DNA from: an uncultured Lachnospiraceae bacterium
GTDB lineage: Bacteria; Bacillota; Clostridia; Lachnospirales; Lachnospiraceae
Reading direction: 5' to 3'
Assembly: GCA_947591155.1 (NCBI GenBank)
Contig: CANQDA010000012.1
Location: forward strand, 1-64,000
DNA length: 64,000 nt
Shown here: positions 33,768 to 42,642 of the stretch, in pieces
Layout: every line of letters starts with the position of its first letter
Position numbering within the stretch: position 1 is the stretch's first letter
Notes under the pieces: model-generated
What the model saw: the letters and a program-made list of their open reading frames with translations, nothing else
Told to the model about the DNA's origin: nothing
Databases searched by the model: none
Position numbers and translations under genes: made by a program

Positions 33768-35319
33768 ACGCGAACCCTCCCGCCATAGAAGTGTTGAACA
33801 GCCCCTTGCACAGGATCACGGTCACCAACAGCAGATAGATCGCCCAGCGCACCACAATGTTCTGCCGGGCAAGCAAATCCCGCACAGACTGTTTCTCCTG
33901 AATCAAATCCACGATCATCCAGAGAAGCAAGGCGCAGAACAAAAATACCGCGTCGCCTTTCGTAATCCCCGGAAGCAGCTCTCCCAGCCAGACCGGACGT
34001 CTGAAATCCGTAAACAGTTTCCCGATAAATTTCAGGGAATCCATCGTACTCGCAGGACCCGGAAATACCTTCAACAGGCACACGATCGCAAAGGTGCGGG
34101 CGGCGGAAAACGCGTTCCAGTACCAGCTGTCCTCTCTGATATGGAAGAATTTCTTCCCACGCTTAAACACAGGCTCCAGAATCATTGCCCCCATGATAAT
34201 GACGCCGTTGGCGACGCCCCACAGGATATAGCGCCAGCTCGGCTCATGCCAGAAACCGGTCGCAAACCATACGAAAAACAGCGCGAACAGAGACGGAAAC
34301 AGCTTTCCGATCCTCACTCCAAACCACTTGCGGCCCTTTTTTCCGAATTTGGTCGCCGGCCTGGAAAGCGCCAGCGGGTAAAACACAAAATCACGGAACC
34401 AGGAGCTCAGGGAGATATGCCATCTTCTCCAGAACTCCGCAAGGGATTTTGAGAAGAACGGCTGGCAGAAATTTTCCATGATATGAATGCCAAACAGCTC
34501 CGACGCCCCGGCGACGATGTCCATATACCCGGAGAAATCCGCATACATCCAGACCGTCATATAAATACAGCCCAAAATGCAGACCCAACTGCTCGACTGC
34601 TGATAGTTCGCGAAGATTTTCTGTACCACCGGATGAAAACGATCTGCGATCACAAATTTCTTGAAACAGCCCCACAGCATCCTCTGGAAACCGTAGGAAA
34701 AATTCCTGTACTCAAAGCGATGTCCCTCATACAGCTGCTCGGACATCGGCTTGTAACGGTTCATCGGCCCCTGTGTCATCTGAGGAAAATAGACCAGGAA
34801 AAGCAGCAGCTTTGCAAAATTTTTCTGCGCATGGACGCGGCTCTTGTACACGTCAAGCAGATATCCGTACGCGATCAGAGTATAGAAAGAGATCCCAAGC
34901 GGCGCAAGGATTTTGGGAACGGATAGCGAAATCCCGAACAGCCCTGCCAACGGTCGAAAAAGGCCGACAAAAAAGCCGCTGTACTTGAGAGCCAGCAGGA
35001 TCCCGATGCTCGGCACGGCCGCCGCGGCAAGAAGCCATCTCTGCATCCGGCGATTCTTTTTCAGAAACGCCGGATCAGCTGTCTTCTCTGCCTTCCTCCG
35101 CTTCTCCTTCTCACTTAACCGCTCCATGAGGATCCCTGCGCCCCAGATACTGACGCTGGTGACCAGCATATAGATCGGCGAGGCCGCACTGGCAAGCGCA
35201 TAGAACAGGATGCTCGCGGCGAGCAACACGATCCAGCGGAACCGAAGCGGGCACAGGACATAATACATGAAAAATACCCCAGCCAAAAAAAGCAGGAAGA
35301 AAAGTGAATTGACCGTCAT
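33754..35319 (-). CDS. MBOAT family O-acyltransferase (AlgI/DltB-like)
   Basis: 521 residues and about 11-12 membrane segments. Family landmarks are LGISFYTLIAYGYLLDVY, PQMTQGPMNRY, FWRRWHISLSSWFRDFVFYPL (cut after F), and the catalytic His in ATGFWHEPSWRYILWG. AlgI-type proteins transfer acyl (often acetyl) groups across the membrane to an extracellular acceptor, with an SGNH-type partner as encoded next to it. The start is 147 bp downstream of the spoVG stop, beyond a terminator. Specific substrate is not readable. Confidence 0.9.
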   Translation of the reverse strand: MTVNSLFFLLFLAGVFFMYYVLCPLRFRWIVLLAASILFYALASAASPIYMLVTSVSIWGAGILMERLSEKEKRRKAEKTADPAFLKKNRRMQRWLLAAAAVPSIGILLALKYSGFFVGLFRPLAGLFGISLSVPKILAPLGISFYTLIAYGYLLDVYKSRVHAQKNFAKLLLFLVYFPQMTQGPMNRYKPMSEQLYEGHRFEYRNFSYGFQRMLWGCFKKFVIADRFHPVVQKIFANYQQSSSWVCILGCIYMTVWMYADFSGYMDIVAGASELFGIHIMENFCQPFFSKSLAEFWRRWHISLSSWFRDFVFYPLALSRPATKFGKKGRKWFGVRIGKLFPSLFALFFVWFATGFWHEPSWRYILWGVANGVIIMGAMILEPVFKRGKKFFHIREDSWYWNAFSAARTFAIVCLLKVFPGPASTMDSLKFIGKLFTDFRRPVWLGELLPGITKGDAVFLFCALLLWMIVDLIQEKQSVRDLLARQNIVVRWAIYLLLVTVILCKGLFNTSMAGGFAYAQY

Positions 35320-35408
35320 AGGGCGAAATGCCTCCTCGTTTCCCTTAACGCGTTTTTCTGTAGTCTAATGTAGTTCTTTGATAAAAATATGAGGCCATTT
35401 TACATGAA

Positions 35409-35449
35409 AATACCGGACAAGTCAACTGCCTCGACCTGTCCGGTATCCG
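35409..35449 (-). terminator. Terminator after spoVG
   Basis: Minus strand: ATACCGGACAGGTC...GACTTGTCCGGTAT (35446-35410), one mismatch, followed by TTTC. The long stem lies about 20 bp beyond the spoVG stop. Confidence 0.7.
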
Positions 35450-35466
35450 ATTTCTCAGAGATCATT

Positions 35467-35742
35467 TTATGCTTCTTCTGGTGATTCCGCCGCCGCCTTC
35501 TCATACTCGTCGAGAATGATCTGCTGGATCTTCTCTCTCGTCTCTGAGTTGATCGGATGAGCGATATCTCTGTATTCCCCATCCGCTGCCTTTCGGCTCG
35601 GCATTGCTATGAAAAGACCTTTCTCTCCTTCAATCACCTTGATGTCATGTACTACGAATTCGTCGTCAAGCGTTATGGACACGACGGCTTTCATTTTGCC
35701 GTCCTTCGCCACTTTTCTAACTCTCACATCTGTTATCACCAT
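35467..35742 (-). CDS. spoVG: Septation/sporulation regulator SpoVG
   Basis: Small nucleic-acid-binding regulator, 91 residues, with the characteristic [20 protein letters not shown] and [20 protein letters not shown], followed by [12 protein letters not shown]. It influences septation and sporulation in Bacillus and virulence genes in Staphylococcus. The start at 35742 (MVITDVR) has GGGGGAA 8 bases upstream and corresponds to the usual SpoVG start; an ATG at 35757 with AGGAG is the alternative. It lies 124 bp after glgD. Confidence 0.95.
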   Translation of the reverse strand: MVITDVRVRKVAKDGKMKAVVSITLDDEFVVHDIKVIEGEKGLFIAMPSRKAADGEYRDIAHPINSETREKIQQIILDEYEKAAAESPEEA

Positions 35743-35865
35743 AATATTTTCCCCCATGGTCTCCTGATAGTTTTCGTAACTGTTCAGTACCTTCACAGTT
35801 CCGACTTTTCTTTTGACAACATCATTCGGAAGCAATTCGGGGGGCTGTACCCCGTATATTATGTC

Positions 35866-36984
35866 TTACAGGACGTAGCGTTCGTTTGATTCGACCACAA
35901 TCTTAATCCCATCCTCACCGGTGTAACGCGAATTTGCCCGAATGGTATCGCGGCTCTCGACAATACAGTTCTCGAGATAGACGTTATCGCCGAGATACAC
36001 ATCATTTAATACAATAGAATTCTTGATGACGCATCCTTCTCCCACGAATACTTTTTTGAAGATCACGGAGTTCTCCACGTATCCGTTGATGATGGAACCG
36101 TTCGCGACCAGGCTGTTCTTTACCATACTGCCCGGATTATATTTCGCCGGCGGATTGTCATCAACCTTCGAATGTACATCCGGATACTCCCGGAAAAAGT
36201 AGTCCCGCACTTCCTTTTTGAGGAAATCCATGTTCGTCTGGTAGTAGGACTCCACCGAGGCGATATTGCTCCAGTACTCCTTCATCTTGTATCCGAAGAT
36301 CCGCTTTACGTCCTTGTAGCGGATCAGTACATCCTTGACAAAATCATGCCTTCCTTCTTCCACCGACTTCTCGATCAGCTCGATCAGCTGACGTCTGCGG
36401 ATCACATAGATGCCGCAGGAGACGGTGTGCGAGGACGCCGCCATCGGCTTCTCGTCGAACTGGACGATCCGGCTCTCCTCGTTCATCTGCAGGATGCCGA
36501 ATCTCGTGACGTCCTCCGACGCCGGGACATCCTTGCACACGACCGTGATATCCGCCTTCTTCTCAATGTGGTACTCAAGCACCTTCGCGTAATCCAGCTT
36601 GTAGATGCCGTCGCCTGAGGCAATCACAACATACGGCTCATGGCACTCCTTGAGGAAGTCGAGATTCTGATGGATCGCGTCGGCCGTGCCTCTGTACCAG
36701 AAGTCATTGTCCGAAGTCACCATCGGAGGGAACACGAAAAGCCCTCCCTGTTTTCTGCCGAAGTCCCACCATTTGGATGAGCTCAAATGCTGGTTGAGCG
36801 AGCGGGAGTTGTACTGTGTCAGCACCGCCACCTTCTGAATATTTGAGTTCGACATGCTGCTCAGCGCGAAATCAATGCTCCGAAAGCTGCCCGCGATCGG
36901 CATAGCCGCGATCGCCCTCTTGTTCGACAGTTCCCTCATCCGAAAGCTGTTGCCCCCGGCCAAAATCATACCTACTGCTCTCAT
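35866..36984 (-). CDS. glgD: Glycogen biosynthesis protein GlgD
   Basis: 372-residue paralogue of ADP-glucose pyrophosphorylase found beside glgC in Firmicutes, where it forms a GlgC/GlgD complex that changes activity and regulation. The N-terminal nucleotide-binding region is degenerate ([19 protein letters not shown] instead of the GGxGxRL/K motif), while [19 protein letters not shown] and the left-handed beta-helix at the C-terminus are kept. The start overlaps the glgC stop by 4 bp, so the two are translationally coupled. Confidence 0.93.
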   Translation of the reverse strand: MRAVGMILAGGNSFRMRELSNKRAIAAMPIAGSFRSIDFALSSMSNSNIQKVAVLTQYNSRSLNQHLSSSKWWDFGRKQGGLFVFPPMVTSDNDFWYRGTADAIHQNLDFLKECHEPYVVIASGDGIYKLDYAKVLEYHIEKKADITVVCKDVPASEDVTRFGILQMNEESRIVQFDEKPMAASSHTVSCGIYVIRRRQLIELIEKSVEEGRHDFVKDVLIRYKDVKRIFGYKMKEYWSNIASVESYYQTNMDFLKKEVRDYFFREYPDVHSKVDDNPPAKYNPGSMVKNSLVANGSIINGYVENSVIFKKVFVGEGCVIKNSIVLNDVYLGDNVYLENCIVESRDTIRANSRYTGEDGIKIVVESNERYVL

Positions 36985-38255
36985 TGGACATCACCTGCCT
37001 TATCTAAAGTCTCTCCGCTTTCCAGGACTCCATTCGGATAATCCTCCGGCACGGTGACGCCTGTGACAGCGGTATTTTTGCCTATTCTGACATTCTCCGG
37101 GATCACCGCTTTCTCCCCGATGACAGCCAGACCGAACGCGTAGACAGACGGCTTGACCTTATTCGGAAGCTCCTCCCCGATGCCAATCTGCGCGCCCTTG
37201 CCGATCACCGCGTTCTCCGCGATGATGCCTTTCTCCACAACGGCGCCCTCGCCGATCACCGCATTCTGCATGATGATGGAATCCCTCACGACCGCGCCTT
37301 TCTCCACAACCACCCCGCAGCCGATGATGGAATTGTACACCTCTCCGTAGATCTCCGAACCGTCGCCGATCAGGCTGCGCTCGATCACCGAGTCCGCTGA
37401 TACAAACTGCGGCGGAAGAATGTCGTTCGTCGTGTAGATCTTCCAGAACTCCTCGTACAGATTGAACTCCGGAATGATGTCGATCAGCTCCATGTTCGCC
37501 TCCCAGTAGGAGCCGAGCGTCCCGACGTCCTTCCAATAGCCGTTGTACTCGTACGCCACGAGCGTTTCGCCCTTCTCATGGCAGTACGGAATGACATGCT
37601 TGCCGAAGTCGCAGTTGCTCTGCTCGGAGAGCGAAATCAGCGCCTCCTTAAGCGCCGGCCACGAGAAAATGTAGATGCCCATGGAAGCGAGATTACTCTT
37701 CGGCTCCTTCGGCTTCTCCTGAAACTCCGTGATCTTGCCGTCCTCGTCCGCCACCACGATACCAAAGCGGCTCGCCTCCTCCTGAGGCACCGGCATCACG
37801 GCGATGCTGACGTCCGCGTTGTGCGCCTTGTGGAAATCCAACATCACTTCGTAATCCATCTTATAGATATGGTCGCCGGAAAGGATCAGCACGTAATCCG
37901 GATTGTAGGATTCCATGTAAGCCAGATTCTGGTAGATCGCGTTGGCCGTGCCCGTGTACCACTCGGTCTTGCCCACCTTCTCGTACGGGGGAAGCACCGT
38001 CACGCCGCCCACGTTGCGGTCAAGATCCCACGGAATACCGATGCCGATGTGCGTGTTCAGCCGCAGCGGCTGGTATTGGGTGAGGACGCCGACCGTGTCG
38101 ATGCCGGAATTGATACAGTTGCTCAGCGGAAAATCGATGATGCGGTATTTCCCGCCGAACGCGACCGCCGGCTTGGCCACCTTGGACGTAAGTACGCCGA
38201 GACGGCTCCCCTGCCCGCCTGCCAGAAGCATGGCTATCATTTCTTTTTTAACCAC
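36981..38255 (-). CDS. glgC: Glucose-1-phosphate adenylyltransferase GlgC
   Basis: Makes ADP-glucose for glycogen synthesis. It has 424 residues with [21 protein letters not shown] (first part) as the nucleotide loop, [31 protein letters not shown] with the catalytic Asp, and a long hexapeptide-repeat beta-helix ([19 protein letters not shown]). The GTG at 38255 has GAGGTG 7 bases upstream. It is expressed from a promoter at 38289-38317 with glgD downstream; no glgA or glgP lies in the window. Confidence 0.95.
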   Translation of the reverse strand: MVKKEMIAMLLAGGQGSRLGVLTSKVAKPAVAFGGKYRIIDFPLSNCINSGIDTVGVLTQYQPLRLNTHIGIGIPWDLDRNVGGVTVLPPYEKVGKTEWYTGTANAIYQNLAYMESYNPDYVLILSGDHIYKMDYEVMLDFHKAHNADVSIAVMPVPQEEASRFGIVVADEDGKITEFQEKPKEPKSNLASMGIYIFSWPALKEALISLSEQSNCDFGKHVIPYCHEKGETLVAYEYNGYWKDVGTLGSYWEANMELIDIIPEFNLYEEFWKIYTTNDILPPQFVSADSVIERSLIGDGSEIYGEVYNSIIGCGVVVEKGAVVRDSIIMQNAVIGEGAVVEKGIIAENAVIGKGAQIGIGEELPNKVKPSVYAFGLAVIGEKAVIPENVRIGKNTAVTGVTVPEDYPNGVLESGETLDKAGDVQ

Positions 38256-38288
38256 CTGTAATCACCTCTTGCTGTATTAATTTCTACC

Positions 38289-38317
38289 ATTATAGCACAG
38301 CTTTTCCAATTAGTGAA
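38289..38317 (-). promoter_or_regulatory. Promoter of glgC-glgD
   Basis: Minus strand: -35 TTCACT (38317-38312), 17-bp spacer, -10 TATAAT (38294-38289), 34 bp before the GTG start. It lies in an unusually AT-rich 430-bp divergent region whose remainder (38320-38550) shows no gene. Confidence 0.75.
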
Positions 38318-38552
38318 CATTTTTTACAAATATTTCTTTTCTTTTTCAACTTTTTTATTATAAATGGCATAATCCCGATTTCAGGGCCACATTTTCCACT
38401 ATTATAATTTTGCTATTCTGCTCTGTTTATTCGATTATTTTTGTTAATTTCCACCGTATCCGACAACTTCTCCCACTCAATTAAGACAAATTTGGCACAA
38501 TTTTGCAGTATTGTCTAATTTCTTTTTGTTTTGTGTGCGGATACAAAAAGTC

Positions 38553-38581
38553 TTGGATTTTTCCATTGAAGAGCGTATACT
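38553..38581 (+). promoter_or_regulatory. Promoter of murC
   Basis: -35 TTGGAT (38553-38558), 17-bp spacer, -10 TATACT (38576-38581). It gives a leader of about 100 nt before the murC ATG. Confidence 0.75.
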
Positions 38582-38600
38582 GTAATAGAATATTATCCGC

Positions 38601-38669
38601 ATGGAGGATCTACATAAGTTACGATCCGGCTCATCGCCTGAACGGCCGGATCGCGGACGTACATATTAA
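38601..38669 (+). other. murC leader: hairpin and possible 22-codon leader frame
   Basis: CGATCCGGC (38622-38630) and GCCGGATCG (38645-38653) form a perfect 9-bp stem. An ATG at 38601 opens a 22-codon frame through the hairpin, ending in TAA at 38669, 20 bases before the murC ATG; it has no good ribosome site. The arrangement could be regulatory but may be chance. Confidence 0.35.
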
Positions 38670-38688
38670 TAGATAAGGAGATTTTCAA

Positions 38689-40065
38689 ATGTATCAGATA
38701 AATTATGATCAGCCGGTACACGTTCACTTTATGGGGATCGGAGGGATCAGCATGAGCGGACTGGCCGCCGTTCTCCTGAAGCGCGGCTTCACCGTGAGCG
38801 GTTCCGACGCCCGGAAGAGTCCCCTGACCGAATGGCTGAGCGGACTGGGCGCCTCCGTCTCTTTCCCCCAGAGCGCAGGGAACATCAAAGACGGAATCGA
38901 CGTCGTCGTGTACACGGCCGCGATCCATCCCGACAATCCGGAATTTCAGGCGGCGCAGGCAAAGGGCATCCCGATGCTGACGCGGGCTGAGCTTCTCGGC
39001 CAGCTCATGAGAAACTACCCCACCTCCGTGGCCGTATCCGGCACACACGGCAAGACGACGACGACCTCCATGCTTTCCCATATCATGATGAAATGCGAGC
39101 TCGATCCCACGATCTCGGTCGGGGGCATGCTCCCGTCGATCGGCGGCAATGTCCGCATCGGCGCCTCGGAGTATTTTCTGACCGAGGCCTGTGAGTACAC
39201 GAACAGCTTTCTGAGCCTGTTTCCGACACTGGCGATCGTGCTGAACATCGACGCCGACCACCTGGATTTTTTTAAAGATCTTGACGACATCCGCCATTCC
39301 TTCCGGCAGTTCTCCGAACAGATCCCTGCAGAGGGGGCGCTGGTCATCAACGCGGAGATCCCGCGGTTTGACGAGCTCACCGCCGGTCTTGCCTGCCGCG
39401 TCGTGAGCTTTGGCGTCGGATGCGGCGAATATCAGGCCGTGAATATCAGCTACAACGAACTCGGCTGCGGATCCTTCGATCTGAAGCGGGGCGATGAGAT
39501 TCTGGGACGCTTTTCACTCTCCGTCCCCGGCAGGCACAATATCTCGAATGCCTGCGCCGCGCTTGCTGCCGGCTTCCTGCTCGGTCTTCCCGCGGATGCG
39601 ATGGCGGCCGGGCTCTCCGAATTCAAGGGAACGGACCGCCGCTTCCAGAAGAAAGGCGAGATCGGCGGCGTGACGATCATTGACGACTACGCGCATCATC
39701 CGACCGAGATTCGCGTCACGCTCGAAGCGGCGAAGAAGTTGCCGTACCGCCAGGTATGGTGTGTGTTCCAGCCCCACACCTACACCCGCACGAAAGCGCT
39801 GATGGACGATTTCGTGAAGGCGCTCTCCATCGCCGACAAAGTCGTGCTCGCCGACATCTACGCGGCGCGCGAGACCGACACGCTCGGGATCAACTCCGAC
39901 CAGCTGCGGCAGAAGCTCGCCGACCTGGGAAAGGAAGCCTGGTACTTCCCGACCTTTGATGAGATCGAGACTTTCCTGCTCGGCCACTGCGCCCCCGGCG
40001 ACCTGCTCATCACGATGGGGGCAGGGGACGTCGTGAAAATCGGGGAAAAGATATTAGGGTTGTGA
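38689..40065 (+). CDS. murC: UDP-N-acetylmuramate-L-alanine ligase MurC
   Basis: Adds the first amino acid to the peptidoglycan precursor in the cytoplasm. It has 458 residues: N-terminal Rossmann domain with HFMGIGGISMSGLAAVL, the ATP-binding VAVSGTHGKTTTTSML, the Mur-family segments NIDADHLDFFKD and VPGRHNISNACAALA, and the C-terminal ligase domain with IIDDYAHHPTEIRVTL. AAGGAG lies 8 bases before the ATG. It stands alone between the glgC divergence and the DnaA-box region. Confidence 0.97.
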   Translation: MYQINYDQPVHVHFMGIGGISMSGLAAVLLKRGFTVSGSDARKSPLTEWLSGLGASVSFPQSAGNIKDGIDVVVYTAAIHPDNPEFQAAQAKGIPMLTRAELLGQLMRNYPTSVAVSGTHGKTTTTSMLSHIMMKCELDPTISVGGMLPSIGGNVRIGASEYFLTEACEYTNSFLSLFPTLAIVLNIDADHLDFFKDLDDIRHSFRQFSEQIPAEGALVINAEIPRFDELTAGLACRVVSFGVGCGEYQAVNISYNELGCGSFDLKRGDEILGRFSLSVPGRHNISNACAALAAGFLLGLPADAMAAGLSEFKGTDRRFQKKGEIGGVTIIDDYAHHPTEIRVTLEAAKKLPYRQVWCVFQPHTYTRTKALMDDFVKALSIADKVVLADIYAARETDTLGINSDQLRQKLADLGKEAWYFPTFDEIETFLLGHCAPGDLLITMGAGDVVKIGEKILGL

Positions 40066-40100
40066 TCCGTTTTATAAATAATCTTATAAACAAATTTGTC

Positions 40101-40140
40101 AACAGCGGAAGCCGCGGGACCTGTCCCGTTTTCCGCTGTT
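40101..40140 (+). terminator. Long hairpin after murC
   Basis: AACAGCGGAA (40101-40110) pairs with TTCCGCTGTT (40131-40140), with an inner CGGGAC ct GTCCCG stem. It lies 36 bp beyond the murC stop. No T-run follows, so termination is only probable. Its last bases overlap the first DnaA box. Confidence 0.5.
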
Positions 40141-40311
40141 ATCCACATTATCCACAGACTTATGCACAATAGACCGCCTCAAATTCGTCCACTATTTTGT
40201 GGACTGAGCCGTTGACATAACATTATGGGACAATTCCTGTCGATTCTGCGCGTCCGCTCCTTTCTTCCTGTTATTGTCAACTTTTTATCCACATTATCCA
40301 CATAATCCACA
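40139..40311 (+). promoter_or_regulatory. Two clusters of tandem DnaA boxes
   Basis: Cluster 1: TTATCCACA at 40139-40147 and 40148-40156, and TTATGCACA at 40160-40168. Cluster 2: TTATCCACA at 40285-40293 and 40294-40302, and TAATCCACA at 40303-40311. Five of six match TTATNCACA, all on the same strand, and within the clusters most are directly abutted. TTGTCAAC precedes each cluster (40096-40103, 40274-40281). The region lies directly upstream of a dnaD-like and a dnaI-like gene. No gene is visible in 40066-40398. Confidence 0.85.
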
Positions 40312-40398
40312 TGATCGCTTCCTTTTCCGCCCCCAAAACTGCCTGTTCTCATTTGCGCTAAAATATGATAAGATGGACATGTCATGGAGGGAGAAGCA

Positions 40399-41475
40399 AT
40401 GAAGATCTTCACGGATGCCCCGGAGGGCATGACGGTCGTCCAGAACGCCTTTATCGACCGCTACATGCCTCACGCCAACGGGGAATTTGTCAAAGTATAT
40501 CTGTATCTGCTCAGATGCGCCGACACGGGGCAGGAGCTCTCGCTCGCCTCGATCGCGGATATCTTTGAGCACACGGAAAAAGACGTGCGGCGCGCGCTCT
40601 CCTACTGGGAGAGACAGCAGCTCCTGCGGCTGAAGCTTTCGCCGGACGGCGCGATTTTGTCCGCAACGTTTCTGACCCCACCCGCGGAGGAACGTTCAGA
40701 CAATATTTCCACAGAAAGCCGGGCGGCAGATCCCGAAGCACGCACGCTCTCCGACTATGTCGCCGACGCAGATTCCCACGGCGATCTTCTTTCGGAGGCA
40801 AAGGCCGCGGACATGCCCACCCGCGCGCGCATTGCGGAGCTGTCCGGACAAAAGGATATCCGGGAGCTGTTCTTCATCGCGGAGCAATACCTGCGGCGAC
40901 CCCTGACCTCAGCGGAACAGGGAGATCTCGTCTACTATTACGATGCGCTCCACTTCTCGCCCGACCTGATCGAATATCTGCTCGAGTACTGTATCTCAAA
41001 AGGTTCCTCGAGCCGACACTATATGCGCAAGGTCGCGCTCGGCTGGGCGGAGGCAGGCGTATCCACCGTACAGCAGGCCAAAAAAGAGACGAATCTCTAC
41101 AATAAAAACTACTACGCCGTGCTCAACACCTTCGGCATCAAGGGCCGCGGTCCGGCCATTCCAGAGCAGGAGATGATGGCGCGCTGGTTCGACCAGTATG
41201 GCTTCACGACCGACCTTGTCCTGGAGGCGTGCAGGCGCACGATCCGGCAGATCCACCAGCCCAGCTTTGAGTATGCGGACAGCATTCTCGAGAGCTGGCG
41301 CGAGAACGGCGTCAACTGTATGGCGGATGTCGTCCAGCTCGACACCCGGAGGAAACAGGAGCAGAAAAAGCCGGCTCCCCGGCAGAAAGCATCCGCATCC
41401 TCCAACCGCTTCAACAATTTCTCTCAGAGAGAATACGACTACCACCAGCTTGAGAAGAAGCTGCTGAACCAATAG
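40399..41475 (+). CDS. DnaD domain replication initiation protein
   Basis: 358 residues. An N-terminal winged-helix-like region (FVKVYLYLLRCADTGQ, then ALSYWERQQLLRL) is followed by a linker and a C-terminal DnaD/DnaB_2 domain ending in the characteristic YADSILESWRENGV. Such proteins assist helicase loading during replication initiation and restart. The ATG at 40399 has GGAGGGAG 5 bases upstream, better than the ATG at 40384. It is followed 79 bp later by the helicase-loader ATPase gene and preceded by DnaA boxes. Confidence 0.88.
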   Translation: MKIFTDAPEGMTVVQNAFIDRYMPHANGEFVKVYLYLLRCADTGQELSLASIADIFEHTEKDVRRALSYWERQQLLRLKLSPDGAILSATFLTPPAEERSDNISTESRAADPEARTLSDYVADADSHGDLLSEAKAADMPTRARIAELSGQKDIRELFFIAEQYLRRPLTSAEQGDLVYYYDALHFSPDLIEYLLEYCISKGSSSRHYMRKVALGWAEAGVSTVQQAKKETNLYNKNYYAVLNTFGIKGRGPAIPEQEMMARWFDQYGFTTDLVLEACRRTIRQIHQPSFEYADSILESWRENGVNCMADVVQLDTRRKQEQKKPAPRQKASASSNRFNNFSQREYDYHQLEKKLLNQ

Positions 41476-41554
41476 ACAGAAACGAAACTGCCGCGCGTCG
41501 CCGTCCGCAAAGGAGCGGTGCAAAACGCTGCGGCACAGAATCCGGAGAACCGAT

Positions 41555-42571
41555 ATGGGACTGACAAACACACAGTACAATACGATCATGCGGGATTATC
41601 AGCGGCAACAGGCCAAAAATCAACGGGATCTCGCCGCGCGCACCGAGGAGCTCTACGGGAAGTATCCCCAGCTCTCTGAGATCGACGCTGCCGTCGCGGC
41701 CGCCGGCACCGCCTGCGCCCGCCGTCTTCTCTCGGACGAGCCTTCCTCCGTGCAGGAGCTGCGCGACAGGATCGCAGGCCTCTCAGCCCGGAGAAAGGAA
41801 ATCCTGCGAAAAGCCGGGTATCCGGATGATTATCTGACCCCTCGCTTTCGCTGCCCGGACTGCCGTGATACCGGCTACATCGGCTCCGAGCGCTGCCACT
41901 GCTTCAAGCAGGCCGCCATCGACCTTCTCTACACGCAATCGAACCTCCGCGAGGTCCTGAGCCGGGAGAATTTTTCCAGTTTTTCACTGGATTATTATTC
42001 CGAAAAGATAACGGATCCGCTGACCGGCCTCTCCGCCCGGAAGACGGCGGAGCGCGCGCTCGAAGAGTGCCGCCGTTTTGTACAGGAGTTTGACGACAGA
42101 TTTGAGAATCTGTTTCTCTACGGAGACACCGGCCTCGGCAAAACCTTCCTCGCGCACTGCGTGGCGAAGGAGCTTTTGGAGAGCGCCCACTCGGTAGTGT
42201 ACTTCTCCTCATTCGGACTGTTCGAGCTGTTCGCCGACTCCACGTTCGGGCGGAAAGAAGAATACGGACGCAGGGAGGAGCCTGACCGGGCTGCCATGGA
42301 AGAGCATATTTTCGACTGTGACCTGCTGATCATCGACGATCTCGGGACGGAGCTGGCAAACTCGTTCGTCTGCTCCCAGCTGTTTCATGTGCTCAACGAG
42401 CGCATCCAGTACAGAAGAAGCACGCTGATCTCGACCAACCTCGCGCTTCAGACATTCGCCGACACCTACTCGGAGCGCGTCTTCTCCCGCATCTCCAGCA
42501 ATTACACGATGCTTCGGATGTTTGGCGAAGACATACGGATAAAAAAGAAACTCTCATCCGAAAATGCTTGA
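41555..42571 (+). CDS. DnaI/DnaC-like helicase loader ATPase
   Basis: 338-residue AAA+ protein. The helical N-terminus is followed by a Cys cluster (FRCPDCRDTGYI, SERCHCFKQ) that can bind zinc, as in Bacillus DnaI, then Walker A LYGDTGLGKTFLAHCVA, Walker B CDLLIIDDLGTE and the sensor regions ISTNLALQTFADTY and SERVFSRIS. It would load the replicative helicase together with the DnaD-type protein encoded upstream. It ends next to the prs promoter. Confidence 0.9.
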   Translation: MGLTNTQYNTIMRDYQRQQAKNQRDLAARTEELYGKYPQLSEIDAAVAAAGTACARRLLSDEPSSVQELRDRIAGLSARRKEILRKAGYPDDYLTPRFRCPDCRDTGYIGSERCHCFKQAAIDLLYTQSNLREVLSRENFSSFSLDYYSEKITDPLTGLSARKTAERALEECRRFVQEFDDRFENLFLYGDTGLGKTFLAHCVAKELLESAHSVVYFSSFGLFELFADSTFGRKEEYGRREEPDRAAMEEHIFDCDLLIIDDLGTELANSFVCSQLFHVLNERIQYRRSTLISTNLALQTFADTYSERVFSRISSNYTMLRMFGEDIRIKKKLSSENA

Positions 42572-42596
42572 CCGACACCCGGAAACGGTATATAGT
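42568..42596 (+). promoter_or_regulatory. Promoter of prs
   Basis: -35 TTGACC (42568-42573, overlapping the stop of the loader gene), 17-bp spacer, -10 TATAGT (42591-42596), 47 bp before the prs ATG. Confidence 0.7.
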
Positions 42597-42642
42597 ACAA
42601 GCGCATAGGATGAAAAATATATGTCAGAAGAGGGGCTTACCA

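Noticed and set aside
40139..40311. Chromosomal replication origin (oriC)
   Set aside because: Although DnaA boxes are clustered, no dnaA or rpmH is present, gene orientation does not switch there in the expected way, and no AT-rich unwinding element adjoins the second cluster. Full-genome GC skew could overturn this.
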